A stretch of 64,000 nucleotides of DNA from an uncultured Parafilimonas sp. (GCA_903882935.1 CAIRZB010000003.1:52540-116539); one strand, 5' to 3'. Positions 39,803 to 50,212 are shown, numbered from the stretch's first letter. Translations and numbers: made by a program. Notes: a model not told the origin generated them from the sequence alone.

Positions 39803-39810
39803 TACTTTTG
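39803..39810 (+). promoter_or_regulatory. Candidate -7 box of the sdh operon
   Basis: TACTTTTG is an exact match to TAnnTTTG. It lies 31 bases upstream of the preferred sdhC start codon. No -33 TTTG is seen at the usual spacing. Confidence 0.55.
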
Positions 39811-39841
39811 CGCAGATTTCTTAATACACAAACTTGTCAGT

Positions 39842-40543
39842 ATGACCTGGAAACAAGTATTTACATCCTCCATTGGCAGGAAAATAACAATGGGTTTAAC
39901 CGGTATTTTTCTTATTACATTTTTAGTGGTACATGTTGGCTTAAATGCCTGTATTTGGGTAAACGACAATGGCGAAACCTTTAACAAGGCAGCCAATTTT
40001 ATGGGTTCAATGATAGTGATAAGGATACTTGAAATAGGGCTGTTTGTTTTTATCTTCATCCATATCATACAAGGTTTGGCCCTTGAAATTGCTAACCGTG
40101 GCAAACGCAGCGTTGGTTATGCGGTGGGCTATGGCAAAGGCAGCAAATGGTACAGCCGCAGCATGGGTTTGCTGGGTACGCTTATACTATTGTTTTTAGT
40201 GTTGCACTGGGTGAATTTTTGGATACCATCCCGTTTTACAGGCGTAAATGGCGAAATGGGCATACCCCTCACAAAAACCTACAACGGCAGCGAGATGCAC
40301 GATATGTACTCGCTAATGAGGATTACCTTCCGCGAACTGTGGGTAGTGGTTGTATACGTATTGGGTTGCTTGTCGCTGGGCTACCATTTGGCACACGGTT
40401 TTCAAAGTGCGTTCCGCAGCTTAGGGGTACACAATAAAAGGTACAACGCCCTGCTTACCAGCATAGGCTACGGTTTCGCCATTATCGTTCCGCTTGCTTT
40501 TGCCATGATGCCGGTTAGCTTTTTCCTCGGTTGGGTAAAATAA
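39842..40543 (+). CDS. sdhC: Succinate dehydrogenase/fumarate reductase cytochrome b subunit
   Basis: The membrane anchor of complex II, 233 residues with five helices, as in Bacteroidota and other type B enzymes. It carries both haem-binding functions in one subunit. The start at 39842 (MTWKQVFTSSIGRKITMGLT) matches the family; the frame to 39794 would include the -7 box. Candidate haem ligands are the His residues in LVVHVGLNA, IFIHIIQGLAL, LVLHWVNFW and GYHLAHGFQSAF. It transfers electrons between the iron-sulphur subunit and menaquinone. First gene of sdhC-sdhA-(GxxExxY)-sdhB. Confidence 0.92.
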   Translation: MTWKQVFTSSIGRKITMGLTGIFLITFLVVHVGLNACIWVNDNGETFNKAANFMGSMIVIRILEIGLFVFIFIHIIQGLALEIANRGKRSVGYAVGYGKGSKWYSRSMGLLGTLILLFLVLHWVNFWIPSRFTGVNGEMGIPLTKTYNGSEMHDMYSLMRITFRELWVVVVYVLGCLSLGYHLAHGFQSAFRSLGVHNKRYNALLTSIGYGFAIIVPLAFAMMPVSFFLGWVK

Positions 40544-40750
40544 TGGGTGGTGGTTGCGCAACCAGCCATTTACACCATATACCCGCGCCAACAAACGCAG
40601 GTTTGCCAAAGTGCTAGTAATAGTACAACAACAAAAAAAATCCTGATAGAAAATATGGTGTGGGCGAACAAAACATAGGCCATATCAGTTAATTTATCAG
40701 TAAACAGTACTTCTTCAAAATCAGATAAATCCTGGTTAAAATCAACGGTT

Positions 40751-42724
40751 ATGATAGATGCAAAAATACCTTCCGGCCAATTAGAGGATAAATGGACAGA
40801 GTATAAAGGCCATTGCAAACTGGTTAATCCAGCCAATAAGCGCAAGATAGAAGTGATTATTGTTGGCACAGGCTTGGCCGGGGCAAGTGCAGCCGCCAGC
40901 TTGGGCGAACTGGGCTATAAAGTAAAAGCCTTTTGTTTTCAAGACTCTCCCCGCCGCGCGCACAGTATTGCAGCACAGGGAGGTATTAATGCAGCAAAAA
41001 ACTACCAAAACGACGGCGACAGCGTTTTCCGTTTGTTTTACGATACCATCAAAGGCGGTGACTACCGCGCACGAGAAGGCAATGTGCACCGCTTGGCAGA
41101 AGTAAGTGCCAATATTATTGACCAGTGTGTGGCGCAGGGTGTGCCTTTTGCCAGGGAATACGGAGGCTTGTTAAGCAACCGCAGTTTTGGCGGTACGCAG
41201 GTACAGCGCACGTTTTACGCCGCAGGCCAAACCGGCCAGCAGCTTTTAATTGGTGCATACCAAGCGTTGGAACGGCAGATAGCCCTAGGCAATGTTAAAA
41301 TGTACAGCCGCCACGAGATGCTGGATGTTGTTAAGATTGATGGCAAAGCCCGTGGCATAATTGCCCGTAACCTGGTGAACGGCGAATTGGAGCGCCACTT
41401 TGGCCACGCCGTTTTATTGTGCACAGGCGGTTACGGTAACGTGTTTTACCTTTCTACCAACGCCATGGGCAGCAATGTTACAGCCGCATGGAAGGCACAT
41501 AAGGCAGGTGCTTATTTTGCCAACCCTTGTTACACGCAAATACACCCCACCTGCATACCCGTTAGCGGCGACCACCAAAGCAAGCTGACGCTGATGTCGG
41601 AATCGCTAAGGAACGATGGCCGTATTTGGGTGCCAAAAGCAAAAGGCGATAACAGAAAAGCCAGCGAAATACCGGAAGAAGAAAGGGATTACTATTTGGA
41701 AAGAAGATACCCAGCCTTTGGTAACCTGGTACCCCGTGACGTGGCAAGCCGCGCCGCTAAGGAAAGGTGTGATGAAGGTTATGGCGTAGGCAGCAGCAAA
41801 CAAGCTGTGTACCTTGATTTTGCCGCCGCCATTGAACGATACGGCAAAATAGAAGCCGGTAAACATGGTGCTGACCATGCCAGTGCAGAAGATATACGCA
41901 AACTAGGTGTTGACGTGGTGAAGGAAAAATACGGTAACTTGTTTGACATGTACGAAAAAATTACCGGCGAAAACCCCTACGAAGTGCCGATGCGTATTTA
42001 CCCAGCGGTACACTACACCATGGGCGGCCTTTGGGTTGACTACGAGCTGATGACCAATGTTAAAGGCTTGTACGCGCTTGGTGAGGCAAACTTTAGCGAC
42101 CATGGTGCAAACCGTTTGGGTGCCAGCGCATTGATGCAGGGCTTGGCCGACGGTTACTTTGTGGCCCCTTACACGGTTGGTAATTATTTGGCAGACGAAA
42201 TTTCAGTAAAAGCCATACCTACTGACCACCCAGCGTTTATTGAAGCGGAAAAAGCGGTAAGCGACAGGATTAATACCCTGTTAAGCATACAAGGCAAAAC
42301 AACGGTTGAAACCTTCCACAAGCGCTTGGGCAAAATTATTTGGAACAAATGCGGCATGGCCCGAAACGCCGAAGGTTTGCGGGAAGCCATTAGGGATATA
42401 CAAGAACTAAAAGCGGCATTTTGGAGCGATGTGCGTATACCCGGTGGTGTGAATGAGTTTAACCCTGAGCTTGACAAAGCAGGCCGGGTGGCAGACTTTA
42501 TTGAGCTGGGCGAGCTGATGTGTATTGACGCGCTTAACCGCAACGAAAGCTGCGGAGGCCATTTTAGGGAAGAATACCAAACACCAGACGGCGAGGCATT
42601 ACGTGATGATGCCAACTATATGTATGTTGCTGCTTGGGAATTTAAACAAGAGCATGAGTGGGAACTGCATAAAGAGGAATTGGTATACGATGTGATTAAG
42701 CCAAGCCAGCGGAATTATAAGTAG
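40751..42724 (+). CDS. sdhA: Succinate dehydrogenase/fumarate reductase flavoprotein subunit
   Basis: The FAD-containing catalytic subunit of complex II, 657 residues. The dinucleotide fold is [18 protein letters not shown]. The covalent-FAD histidine is in [15 protein letters not shown]. Substrate residues are in [20 protein letters not shown], in [10 protein letters not shown] (catalytic Arg region) and in [15 protein letters not shown]. The [13 protein letters not shown] motif near the end is also conserved. It follows sdhC by 207 bases. The sdhB gene lies 630 bases downstream, with a GxxExxY gene in between. Confidence 0.97.
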   Translation: MIDAKIPSGQLEDKWTEYKGHCKLVNPANKRKIEVIIVGTGLAGASAAASLGELGYKVKAFCFQDSPRRAHSIAAQGGINAAKNYQNDGDSVFRLFYDTIKGGDYRAREGNVHRLAEVSANIIDQCVAQGVPFAREYGGLLSNRSFGGTQVQRTFYAAGQTGQQLLIGAYQALERQIALGNVKMYSRHEMLDVVKIDGKARGIIARNLVNGELERHFGHAVLLCTGGYGNVFYLSTNAMGSNVTAAWKAHKAGAYFANPCYTQIHPTCIPVSGDHQSKLTLMSESLRNDGRIWVPKAKGDNRKASEIPEEERDYYLERRYPAFGNLVPRDVASRAAKERCDEGYGVGSSKQAVYLDFAAAIERYGKIEAGKHGADHASAEDIRKLGVDVVKEKYGNLFDMYEKITGENPYEVPMRIYPAVHYTMGGLWVDYELMTNVKGLYALGEANFSDHGANRLGASALMQGLADGYFVAPYTVGNYLADEISVKAIPTDHPAFIEAEKAVSDRINTLLSIQGKTTVETFHKRLGKIIWNKCGMARNAEGLREAIRDIQELKAAFWSDVRIPGGVNEFNPELDKAGRVADFIELGELMCIDALNRNESCGGHFREEYQTPDGEALRDDANYMYVAAWEFKQEHEWELHKEELVYDVIKPSQRNYK

Positions 42725-42840
42725 TGGTAGTTGGGGATTGAACGCAGATTTGGGGGATTTTTAGGATAAATGATGATAATTTCTTTGGATTAGGCTAAGT
42801 TTTCGATGATTAATTTTATATTGATATAAAATTAAATCTT

Positions 42841-43248
42841 ATGGATACAGACGGCTTTAAATACAAAGAAATTACTGAGAAAATAATAAAGGCCTACTAT
42901 ACTGTTTATAACAAATTGGGCTATGGTTTTTTAGAGAGGGTGTATGAAAATGCAATGGCGATTGAATTAAAAAAGTCGGCGTTAATAGTAGAAAAACAGG
43001 TTAGCATAGCAGTTTTTTATGAGGGAGAAAACGTAGGGGCTTACTTTGCAGATTTAGTGGTTAGCGATGCAGTGATTATAGAATTGAAGGCATGCAGCGA
43101 TTTACTGGAAGAACATGAGGCGCAACTGACAAATTATGTAAGGGCAACGGATATTGAAGTAGGGTTGCTTTTAAATTTTGGGAGAAAACCCCAGATAAAG
43201 AGGAAAGCTTTTTCAAACGAATATAAAATAAAAGGACCCGGGTTATAA
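42841..43248 (+). CDS. GxxExxY protein
   Basis: A 135-residue member of the GxxExxY family, named for the motif seen here as G-F-L-E-R-V-Y ([18 protein letters not shown]). A DLVV...VIIELKA segment follows (about 77-90), which resembles the D...E-x-K core of PD-(D/E)xK nucleases. The C-terminal half contains the usual [20 protein letters not shown]. The function is not established; a nuclease-like fold is suggested. It is placed between sdhA and sdhB. Its AT-rich composition differs from those genes, so it is probably an insertion. Confidence 0.9.
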   Translation: MDTDGFKYKEITEKIIKAYYTVYNKLGYGFLERVYENAMAIELKKSALIVEKQVSIAVFYEGENVGAYFADLVVSDAVIIELKACSDLLEEHEAQLTNYVRATDIEVGLLLNFGRKPQIKRKAFSNEYKIKGPGL

Positions 43249-43355
43249 ACATTTGGAAGAAACGAAGGGGTATTTTTACAACTGCAATCCCTTTAATCTT
43301 TCAAATCCTTATAATCTGCGTTCCATCAAAATTCTCAAGGATGGAGCATTATAAC

Positions 43356-44105
43356 ATGAACCTCACACTGAAAGTGTGGCGGCAGAAAAACAAAGACAGC
43401 AAAGGCAATTTTGAAACCTACAAGGTAGCAGGCATTTCATCGGAAATGAGTTTCTTGGAAATGTTTGATGTGTTGAATGAGCGGCTGATAACGGAAGGCC
43501 AAGAGCCTATTGCTTTTGACCATGACTGCCGTGAGGGTATTTGTGGTATGTGTTCCATGTATATTGACGGCAAGCCACACGGCCCTTGGCAGCAAAACAC
43601 TACCTGCCAGTTGCACATGCGTGCCTTTAAAGACGGCGATACCATTACCGTTGAGCCTTGGCGCGCAACGGCCTTCCCTGTTATAAAAGACTTAGTAACC
43701 GACCGCAGTGCGTTCGACCGCATTATACAAGCGGGCGGCTTCATCTCGGTAAACACGGGTAATGCTGTAGATGCGAACGCCCTGCCCATTGAAAAACGCA
43801 AGGCAGACGATGCCTTTGCCGCTGCGGCCTGCATTGGCTGCGGTGCCTGTGTTGCAGCCTGTAAAAACAGCTCGGCGTTGTTGTTCGTGGGTGCAAAGGT
43901 GTCTCACCTGGCACTACTGCCGCAAGGCGGCCCAGAACGCAAAACACGTGTATTGGACATGATTACGCAAATGGACAAGGAAGGCTTTGGTGCTTGTACT
44001 TCCACTGGTGCCTGCGAGGCCACCTGCCCTAAAGGCATTTCTATCACCAACATTGCAAGGCTTAACCAAGAGTATTTGGTAGCAAGCCTAACAGCCAGCG
44101 AATAA
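43356..44105 (+). CDS. sdhB: Succinate dehydrogenase/fumarate reductase iron-sulphur subunit
   Basis: The electron-transfer subunit of complex II, 249 residues. The N-terminal [2Fe-2S] cluster is bound by [15 protein letters not shown] with a later TTCQLHM cysteine. The C-terminal [4Fe-4S] and [3Fe-4S] clusters are bound by [13 protein letters not shown] and [15 protein letters not shown]. The start at 43356 ([12 protein letters not shown]) is preferred, since AAGGATGGAG lies about ten bases upstream as a ribosome-binding site. The ATG at 43341 overlaps that site. It is followed by a clear terminator, so it ends the operon. Confidence 0.95.
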   Translation: MNLTLKVWRQKNKDSKGNFETYKVAGISSEMSFLEMFDVLNERLITEGQEPIAFDHDCREGICGMCSMYIDGKPHGPWQQNTTCQLHMRAFKDGDTITVEPWRATAFPVIKDLVTDRSAFDRIIQAGGFISVNTGNAVDANALPIEKRKADDAFAAAACIGCGACVAACKNSSALLFVGAKVSHLALLPQGGPERKTRVLDMITQMDKEGFGACTSTGACEATCPKGISITNIARLNQEYLVASLTASE

Positions 44106-44156
44106 TGATAATTGGCTCGTTTGCAAATCGCAATGGGTTGTTATAATAATGAATAA

Positions 44157-44187
44157 AAGCCGCTTGTTACCGAGGCGGCTTTTTTAT
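44157..44187 (+). terminator. Terminator of the sdh operon
   Basis: AAAGCCGC pairs with GCGGCTTT around a loop, followed by a T run (GGCTTTTTTATTTG). It lies 52 bases after the sdhB stop codon. Confidence 0.85.
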
Positions 44188-44342
44188 TTGTAATATTATT
44201 AGAGTGTTTAAAATAAGTGGTTATGGTACCCTTGGCCGCAAGGTTTACATAGTGATATAGTGGAATGCGGTAAGATACCAATTGGTTTAATGTTGATTCA
44301 AGGTAACCGCTGGTAAGTCAATTTAATTGCGCGGTTACACAT

Positions 44343-44549
44343 CTACTCAAACTCCAATTCATTGCTGAAGCATTCCCATCCTTTAAATAAAGACGGGTGC
44401 ACGTATACCATTTGTAATAAATTTTCACCCCTTAGCCTAGAGGGCACCGTGGGCAATCCGACATTGCTTGTATATTTTAATTTTAGCTGCTGGAGCAGGT
44501 TACCATAGGGGGCCTTTTTGGCCGGACGGATATTGATGACTTTCGACAT
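44343..44549 (-). CDS. Small hypothetical protein (68 residues)
   Basis: A short ORF starting MSKVINIRPAKKAPYGNLLQ, with a basic N-terminus and an acidic end (WECFSNELEFE). It has no signal peptide or membrane helix. Codon use looks coding, but I recognise no family. Confidence 0.45.
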   Translation of the reverse strand: MSKVINIRPAKKAPYGNLLQQLKLKYTSNVGLPTVPSRLRGENLLQMVYVHPSLFKGWECFSNELEFE

Positions 44550-44670
44550 GGCATTGGATTTAAAATGTTAAATTACCAACTAAACCCAACGCCCCGCCTT
44601 AAAATGGCATGAAATTTACACCACCAAACTTAAATTGACACTAACTAATTCATTTTCAATTACTTAAACA

Positions 44671-45240
44671 CTATCTAATAACCTGCACAGCCCCATTTTT
44701 CCATCGGATGATGGACGATGGTTGCGCCCGAGCGCCATCTTGCTGCCTGTGCTTCACCACATAGTCTACACCTTGCTTTATGTCGGTTCTTATTTCCGTA
44801 AAAATTGACGGTGCAGGCTGCCCGCTTATATTGGCCGACGTGCTTACAATCGGTTTTCGAAAACGTTTTATCAGGCGACGGCAAAAGGCATCATTACATA
44901 TACGCATGGCAATACTGCCGTCATCTGCCAATACGTTTTCTGCCAGTCCCAGAGCGTTGTCATAAATAACAGTGGTTGGCCGTTCGGTGCCTTGCAGGTA
45001 ATCAAATAAAGCCAAATCTGGTGCCGCCACGTGCTGTAGAACGTCCCGCTCACCCGTAACAAGCACCACAAAACTTTTATTCTGCGGGCGTTGTTTTAAG
45101 GCCATTATTTTTTCTATGGCGTTGGCGTTGGTGGCATCACAACCCAACCCCCAAACAGTATCGGTTGGGTATAATATTATGCCACCCTTATGTAAAACCG
45201 TTAGGCACTGTTCAATATCGCTGCTAAAGTCATCCATCAT
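44671..45240 (-). CDS. L-threonylcarbamoyladenylate synthase (TsaC/Sua5/YciO family)
   Basis: A 189-residue YrdC-domain enzyme. It makes threonylcarbamoyl-AMP from threonine, bicarbonate and ATP for tRNA t6A37 formation. The motif [20 protein letters not shown] is the family signature. [13 protein letters not shown] supplies the basic nucleotide-binding cluster, and [16 protein letters not shown] closes the site. It is the short form without the Sua5 C-terminal domain. Its start overlaps the stop of the macrodomain gene by four bases, so translation is probably coupled. TsaD of the same pathway is at 27969. YciO paralogues share the fold, so the symbol is left empty. Confidence 0.88.
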   Translation of the reverse strand: MMDDFSSDIEQCLTVLHKGGIILYPTDTVWGLGCDATNANAIEKIMALKQRPQNKSFVVLVTGERDVLQHVAAPDLALFDYLQGTERPTTVIYDNALGLAENVLADDGSIAMRICNDAFCRRLIKRFRKPIVSTSANISGQPAPSIFTEIRTDIKQGVDYVVKHRQQDGARAQPSSIIRWKNGAVQVIR

Positions 45241-45767
45241 ATTAATCCAAGTAGTTTCTTATACAAGGCTACATTTTCGTCGTCAAAACAAACAAAAATA
45301 ACTTGTTCAAGTCCTATATCCTTTTCCAAAAATAATACAACGGTTTGTACGGCTATTTCTGCCGCCGTATCCTTGGGAAACCTGTAAATGCCGGTGCTTA
45401 TATTGGGGAATGCAATGGTTTTAATACCATTTTCTTCGGCGATCCGTAAGCTATTGCAATAACAATTAGCCAGCTTTTCTGCCTCATTATTGCCGCCACC
45501 GTTCCATACCGGGCCAACGGTGTGGATTACATTTTTGGCTGGCAGCTTACCGCCGGTGGTTATCACCGCCTCCCCTACTTTACAACCGCCCTGCCTCAAC
45601 ACTATTTTGCGGCAATCATCCAAAATTGCTGGGCCACCGGCGCGGTGTATAGCACCGTCAACACCGCCGCCGCCCATTAGCGAGGTATTGGCCGCATTAA
45701 CAACGGCATCAACCAGTATTTTGGTGATGTCGCCTTTAAGCAATTGTATTTTTTGATGTAATGCCAT
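45237..45767 (-). CDS. Macrodomain protein (O-acetyl-ADP-ribose deacetylase family)
   Basis: A single MacroD-type macrodomain of 176 residues that would bind and hydrolyse ADP-ribose esters. The signatures are [20 protein letters not shown], the catalytic loop [19 protein letters not shown] and the second loop [12 protein letters not shown]. All are intact. Its stop codon overlaps the start of the tsaC-family gene, which makes it the first gene of a two-gene unit. No ADP-ribosyltransferase is nearby. Confidence 0.93.
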   Translation of the reverse strand: MALHQKIQLLKGDITKILVDAVVNAANTSLMGGGGVDGAIHRAGGPAILDDCRKIVLRQGGCKVGEAVITTGGKLPAKNVIHTVGPVWNGGGNNEAEKLANCYCNSLRIAEENGIKTIAFPNISTGIYRFPKDTAAEIAVQTVVLFLEKDIGLEQVIFVCFDDENVALYKKLLGLI

Positions 45768-45851
45768 GGATCACAAAATCTAAGTAGAAAAACAGGCCGC
45801 GATTTGACAATACAAAAAAAGGGTATTTTCGCAACCCACATCACACTATTT

Positions 45852-46085
45852 ATGATTGTAGATATTATCGGCTGGGTTGGTTCGGCCCTTGTTGTTTTAG
45901 CTTATGCTATGAATTTGTATAAAAAATTGGACGCTGACACATTGCATTACTACCTGTTGAATATTATTGGCAGTATTTGCCTTATTATTAACACCATTTA
46001 CCACCACGCCATACCATCCGCAGCGGTAAATATTGTTTGGGTATTGTTGGCGGTTATAGCGATGATGAAAAAGAAACCAGCCTGA
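45852..46085 (+). CDS. Small CBU_0592-like membrane protein
   Basis: A 77-residue protein with three hydrophobic helices: DIIGWVGSALVVLAYAMN, YLLNIIGSICLIINTIYH and AAVNIVWVLLAVIAMMKK. The D-x-x-G-W-x-G-x-x-L-x-L-x-A-Y pattern and the later N-x-x-W suit the CBU_0592-like family. The start at 45852 is preferred to 45804, which would add a basic peptide. The function is unknown. Confidence 0.7.
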   Translation: MIVDIIGWVGSALVVLAYAMNLYKKLDADTLHYYLLNIIGSICLIINTIYHHAIPSAAVNIVWVLLAVIAMMKKKPA

Positions 46086-46130
46086 ATAAACGAAACCAAC
46101 AGTTGGGATGTATTGTTCGTAATCGAAATT

Positions 46131-47642
46131 TTACAATATTTCCGCTATATAATCAAGCACCGATTTGCCCTCGCTTTGCAAATGTAGGATGGCTTCAAGG
46201 TTTTGTACCACTGCATCGGTAAACCCGGCCAAGTTATTCAAATCCCTGCCCCACAACCTTTCATCACCCAGCACCTCAGCTACAAAAGGCCGCAGTTCCT
46301 TCCGTTCATAGTGTTCATGCAGCAAACGGGCCTTGTCGTCATTAATGGTATAATCCTTGCCCAAGGCGTTGCCAATACACTGCCCCTGCTGGTTTTTATG
46401 GCTTTGCATAAACCGCAGGTAGCAGGCAAAGCCCAACGCCATACAATTAGGCACCGTGGTGCTACATGCGTAATGGTTTAACAGGTTGGGTACATTGCGC
46501 ATCAACATTTTTGACGAGTACTGTAACGTAATGCTCAGCCATTTATGCTCAATATAGGGGTTGCTAAACCGGTCTATGACTGTTAATGCAAAGTTTTTTG
46601 CCTCTTCACCGGTCAATGTTTCGTTAACCAATCCCGGCGCAATTTCATGCAGCATCAGGGCTTTAATAAAGCCCAAAAAGGTATCGTTGGCCATGGCCGA
46701 TTTCACGGTTTCAAAACCGGCCAGTACAGCCAGGCCGCAGGTAAATGTGTGCGCGCCATTCAGTAGCCGTAGTTTTAACTCCCTAAACTTGCTAATATCA
46801 TGGGCCAGCACAACGCCTTTGTCGGCCAGGCTAAAGGACAGCGCTTGCACCACTTCAGGTTTGGCGCATTCAATGGCCCAAAGGTTGTACACTTCGCTCA
46901 TAATAATCAACTCGTCTGTGTAACCCAGCGTATGTTCTACGGCAGCTTTATCGGCTGTGGGTAATTTACCCGGCACAATCCGGTCAACCAATGAGTTGCA
47001 GAAATGGTTATTGCATTCCACCCAATCGATAAAAGCCTCGTCCAAATTATTGAACCGCGCAAGAGACACTACTATTTCTTTAAGCTTACCGGCATTGTTT
47101 ACAATTAATTCGGTGGGTACTATTACCATGCCGCTGGCGTGGCTGCCGCCAAATACCTTGTAACGTTCAAGCAAAAAAGCCAGTAATTTTCCCGGGAAGG
47201 AAGCCGGTGGTGCCGCGTACACGTCTTCTTCCGTATAAACAATGCCCACCTCCGTGGTATTGGATATGATAATCTGCATGTGCGGGTTAGCCGCGCAGGC
47301 AAGTACCTGCCCCCACTGAGATTTTGCAGAAAGCACCCTACTGATGGATGCGTTGATCACCGTTTCATCCACGGTTTGCCCACTGTCTATCCCTTTAATA
47401 AAATGGGTATACAAGCCGTTCTGGATATCAAATTCGTCGGCACCGCTGCCCTCGGTTGATTTTACCACCACTACCCTGCCGTTGAAAATGCCTTTTTTGT
47501 TGGCTTTGTCAATACTGTAATCGCATAAGCCACGCAGTAGCACGCCCGTGCCAAACTGCAACACTTTCTCCGGTAGTTGAAAAAGCGGTTCAATGGTTGG
47601 GTAAGCCCCCGATGCTATGATATATTGTTGTGATAACTGCAT
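46131..47642 (-). CDS. uxaB: Tagaturonate reductase (altronate oxidoreductase)
   Basis: A mannitol-dehydrogenase-superfamily enzyme of 503 residues that interconverts D-tagaturonate and D-altronate with NAD in galacturonate catabolism. Visible are the Rossmann opening KVLQFGTGVLLRGLCDYSID, ISNTTEVGIVY, the SLVDRIVPG motif (in NHFCNSLVDRIVPGKLP), and the catalytic KLRLLNGAHTFTCGLAVLAG with the family's Lys-x-x-x-x-N-G-x-H pattern. It lies downstream of a Zn-dehydrogenase gene and an alpha-L-fucosidase gene on the same strand. The substrate here might be another hexonate, but the UxaB-type layout is clear. Confidence 0.85.
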   Translation of the reverse strand: MQLSQQYIIASGAYPTIEPLFQLPEKVLQFGTGVLLRGLCDYSIDKANKKGIFNGRVVVVKSTEGSGADEFDIQNGLYTHFIKGIDSGQTVDETVINASISRVLSAKSQWGQVLACAANPHMQIIISNTTEVGIVYTEEDVYAAPPASFPGKLLAFLLERYKVFGGSHASGMVIVPTELIVNNAGKLKEIVVSLARFNNLDEAFIDWVECNNHFCNSLVDRIVPGKLPTADKAAVEHTLGYTDELIIMSEVYNLWAIECAKPEVVQALSFSLADKGVVLAHDISKFRELKLRLLNGAHTFTCGLAVLAGFETVKSAMANDTFLGFIKALMLHEIAPGLVNETLTGEEAKNFALTVIDRFSNPYIEHKWLSITLQYSSKMLMRNVPNLLNHYACSTTVPNCMALGFACYLRFMQSHKNQQGQCIGNALGKDYTINDDKARLLHEHYERKELRPFVAEVLGDERLWGRDLNNLAGFTDAVVQNLEAILHLQSEGKSVLDYIAEIL

Positions 47643-47692
47643 GGTTAAAGTGATTTTTTACCGCAGATGGGAGTATTAATTTACCTATAAAA

Positions 47693-48709
47693 TCAACCTA
47701 CTTCCACCATGGCTTTTATTACCCCGTTGGCAGGGTTAAGCCATCCGTTAAATTCATCCTTAATTTGCCCAAATGTAGTTCTGTGGGTTATGTAGGTAGA
47801 TGGTTTTATCAGCCCTTTTTGCATGCAATCCATCACATAACTAAAATCAGCATTGGTGGCATTGCGGCTGCTCATAAGGGTTGCCTCCCGTTTGTGAAAC
47901 TCGGGATGGCTAAAGCTTAGGTCGGCTTTCTGTAAGCCTACCAGCACATACCTGCCGCCATGGGCCAGGTACTCAAAGCCTTTTAGCATGGCATTTCTGT
48001 TTCCGGTGGCATCAATTACCACCGTGGGCATGTCGCCGCCGGTTATCTGTGCCAACTCGGCCACCACATCTGCCGTGGCGGCATTAATGGAATAAGGCAC
48101 TTGTAAGGTTTGTTGGCAAAAAGTCAGCCTGCTGTCGTTAATATCCAATGCTATCACTTTTGCACCAGCAATACGGGCAAACTCCATCAGCCCCAGGCCG
48201 ATAGGCCCTGCGCCCATTACCAATACAAACTCGCCTGCGTGTACGTTTGCACGCCCAATGCCGTGTGCCCCAATGGCCAGCGGCTCAACCAAGGCCAGTT
48301 CGTCAAAACTTAGCCCATTGCCGTGTATCACATACTGGTTTGGTACGGCAAAATACTCAGCCATACCGCCGTCAACATGCACACCGCATACCTTTATGGC
48401 AACACAGCAGTTTGTTTTGCCAATGCGGCAGGCTATGCATGTGCCGCAGACAAAATAGGGTATAATAGTTACCGCCTCACCTATGCTAAATTCACTGCCG
48501 GCATCTGTTTCCGCAACCTCCGCAGCAAGCTCATGCCCCAATACCCTAGGGTAATTAAAATAAGGCTGGGTGCCTTCGTAAGCATGCAAGTCGGTACCGC
48601 ATATACCAATACGCCGTATTTTTAACAATGTTTGGCCAGCTAACAATACGGGCTTTGACACCTCTTTATATTGGAATTCCCCGGGTTTCTCACAAAACAG
48701 TACTTGCAT
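47693..48709 (-). CDS. Zinc-dependent alcohol/sugar-acid dehydrogenase (MDR family)
   Basis: A medium-chain dehydrogenase of 338 residues. The catalytic zinc site is GICGTDLHAYEG (Cys) plus VLGHELAAEV (His-Glu). The structural zinc Cys cluster is CGTCIACRIGKTNCC. The NAD-binding loop is GAGPIGLGLMEFA. The start at 48709 (MQVLFCEKPGEF) is preferred over 48733. Its location between the fucosidase and the tagaturonate reductase genes suggests it oxidises a sugar alcohol or acid such as L-gulonate or L-fuconate. That is inference. Confidence 0.88.
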   Translation of the reverse strand: MQVLFCEKPGEFQYKEVSKPVLLAGQTLLKIRRIGICGTDLHAYEGTQPYFNYPRVLGHELAAEVAETDAGSEFSIGEAVTIIPYFVCGTCIACRIGKTNCCVAIKVCGVHVDGGMAEYFAVPNQYVIHGNGLSFDELALVEPLAIGAHGIGRANVHAGEFVLVMGAGPIGLGLMEFARIAGAKVIALDINDSRLTFCQQTLQVPYSINAATADVVAELAQITGGDMPTVVIDATGNRNAMLKGFEYLAHGGRYVLVGLQKADLSFSHPEFHKREATLMSSRNATNADFSYVMDCMQKGLIKPSTYITHRTTFGQIKDEFNGWLNPANGVIKAMVEVG

Positions 48710-48760
48710 AAATAATATTCGGTAATCGTTCAATGGTTCGTGCTATCGATAAACACCAAA

Positions 48761-50212
48761 TTATTTTTTCAACCATATCCTGTACGCAACAGCGTAGGCG
48801 GTAGGGTACGTTTTTACGGGCTCTATCACCAAGCCGTCTTTTTTCTGTACCCACTTAACCGGCTCTTGGCTGCCTACAAGTTCAATTTTCTCTACAATGC
48901 CATTATTGGCGGCGGTAGAAAGCGACTGTATCGAAACAGCTTTAACAGGCACATCCAGCAAAAGGCCATACAAGGTGTCACCCTTGGTGGTAAAGCGCAC
49001 GTCCTGCGGGGTAAAAGGCTTTAACTGGTTATCCACAAAGCTGCCCGATGCCACTTCTGTGGGGCCTTCGCCAAAAGTTTTCCAAGGGCGGGTGCCGTAA
49101 ATGGCTTCCCCATTCACGTTCAGCCACTTGCCAATGGATAATAACAACTGTGCCTGCTGGTCATCAATAGTACCGTCGCTTTTGGGTCCTATGTTTAGCA
49201 ACAGATTGCCATTTTTGCTAACTATGTCAATTAGGTTGGTAACCAAGTATTTGGGCGATTTATATTCATCGTCGGGTATATAGCCCCAAGATTTAAAGCC
49301 CACGGCATCGTCGGTTTGCCAAGGCAGTTCGCGTATGCCCTTTAGCTTGCCGCGTTCAATGTCAAGTACGGCCGACTTTTCGGGGTAGGCAATATTTTTG
49401 TAATTTAACACCACGCCTTTGTTCCATTCCAAACCTTTGTTGTAATAATATGCCGCGAACGATTTGCGGTAAGGGTCCATTGCAGGCTGCTCAATCCACC
49501 AGTCAAACCAAAACAATTGGGGCTGGTATTTATTAACGAGCTCTGTGTTACGCAACAGCCAATCGTTCATAAACTCTGGCGAGGGGGTTTCGCTCTCTTC
49601 CCTGGCAGGGCCATAAAAATCGGCGTATTTAGGGTCAAGCACATCCGATTCAAAGCCTCTGCCCCCGTTTAAGAAAAACCAGTGTTCTATACGGTGTGAT
49701 GAAAGACCAAATATAAGGTGGTGCCCTTTGATGGATGTGGAAAGCTCACCAATAATATCCCGCTTAGGCCCCATTTCGGCAGCGTTCCATTTGCTTAATG
49801 CTGTTTTATACATGGCGAAGCCATCATGGTGTTCGGCCACGGGTACCACATATTTTGCGCCAGATTTTTCAAATAAATCCGCCCATTGCTCTGCGTCAAA
49901 TTTCTCTGCCTTAAACATGGGGATGAAATCTTTATACCCAAATTTGCTTTGGGGGCCGTATTTCTCCACATGGTGCTTAAACTCATCCGAACCCTGTTGG
50001 TACATTTGCCTTGGGTACCATTCGCTTTTAAAAGCAGGTACTGAATAGACGCCCCAATGGATGAATATGCCAAACTTAGCGTCACGGAACCACTCAGGGG
50101 TTTTATAGTTCTCCAGCGATTGCCAGGTAGCCTGGTAACGGTCTTGTGCATGGCTGGTAATAAAAGTAAGTGCCATTAAAAAAATCAGGCTGATGTGTAG
50201 TAGCTTTTTCAT
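48761..50212 (-). CDS. Alpha-L-fucosidase (GH29)
   Basis: A 483-residue exported glycoside hydrolase family 29 enzyme that releases terminal L-fucose. The start at 50212 (MKKLLHISLIFLMALTFITS) yields a signal peptide. The (beta/alpha)8 barrel begins with WFRDAKFGIFIHWGVYSVPA and contains EHHDGFAMY. The nucleophile Asp is in QLFWFDWWIEQ (Asp237 from the chosen start). GNLLLNIGPKSDGTI is the conserved closing segment, followed by a C-terminal beta-sandwich. It is probably periplasmic. It opens a leftward cluster with a Zn-dehydrogenase and a tagaturonate reductase. Confidence 0.93.
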   Translation of the reverse strand: MKKLLHISLIFLMALTFITSHAQDRYQATWQSLENYKTPEWFRDAKFGIFIHWGVYSVPAFKSEWYPRQMYQQGSDEFKHHVEKYGPQSKFGYKDFIPMFKAEKFDAEQWADLFEKSGAKYVVPVAEHHDGFAMYKTALSKWNAAEMGPKRDIIGELSTSIKGHHLIFGLSSHRIEHWFFLNGGRGFESDVLDPKYADFYGPAREESETPSPEFMNDWLLRNTELVNKYQPQLFWFDWWIEQPAMDPYRKSFAAYYYNKGLEWNKGVVLNYKNIAYPEKSAVLDIERGKLKGIRELPWQTDDAVGFKSWGYIPDDEYKSPKYLVTNLIDIVSKNGNLLLNIGPKSDGTIDDQQAQLLLSIGKWLNVNGEAIYGTRPWKTFGEGPTEVASGSFVDNQLKPFTPQDVRFTTKGDTLYGLLLDVPVKAVSIQSLSTAANNGIVEKIELVGSQEPVKWVQKKDGLVIEPVKTYPTAYAVAYRIWLKK

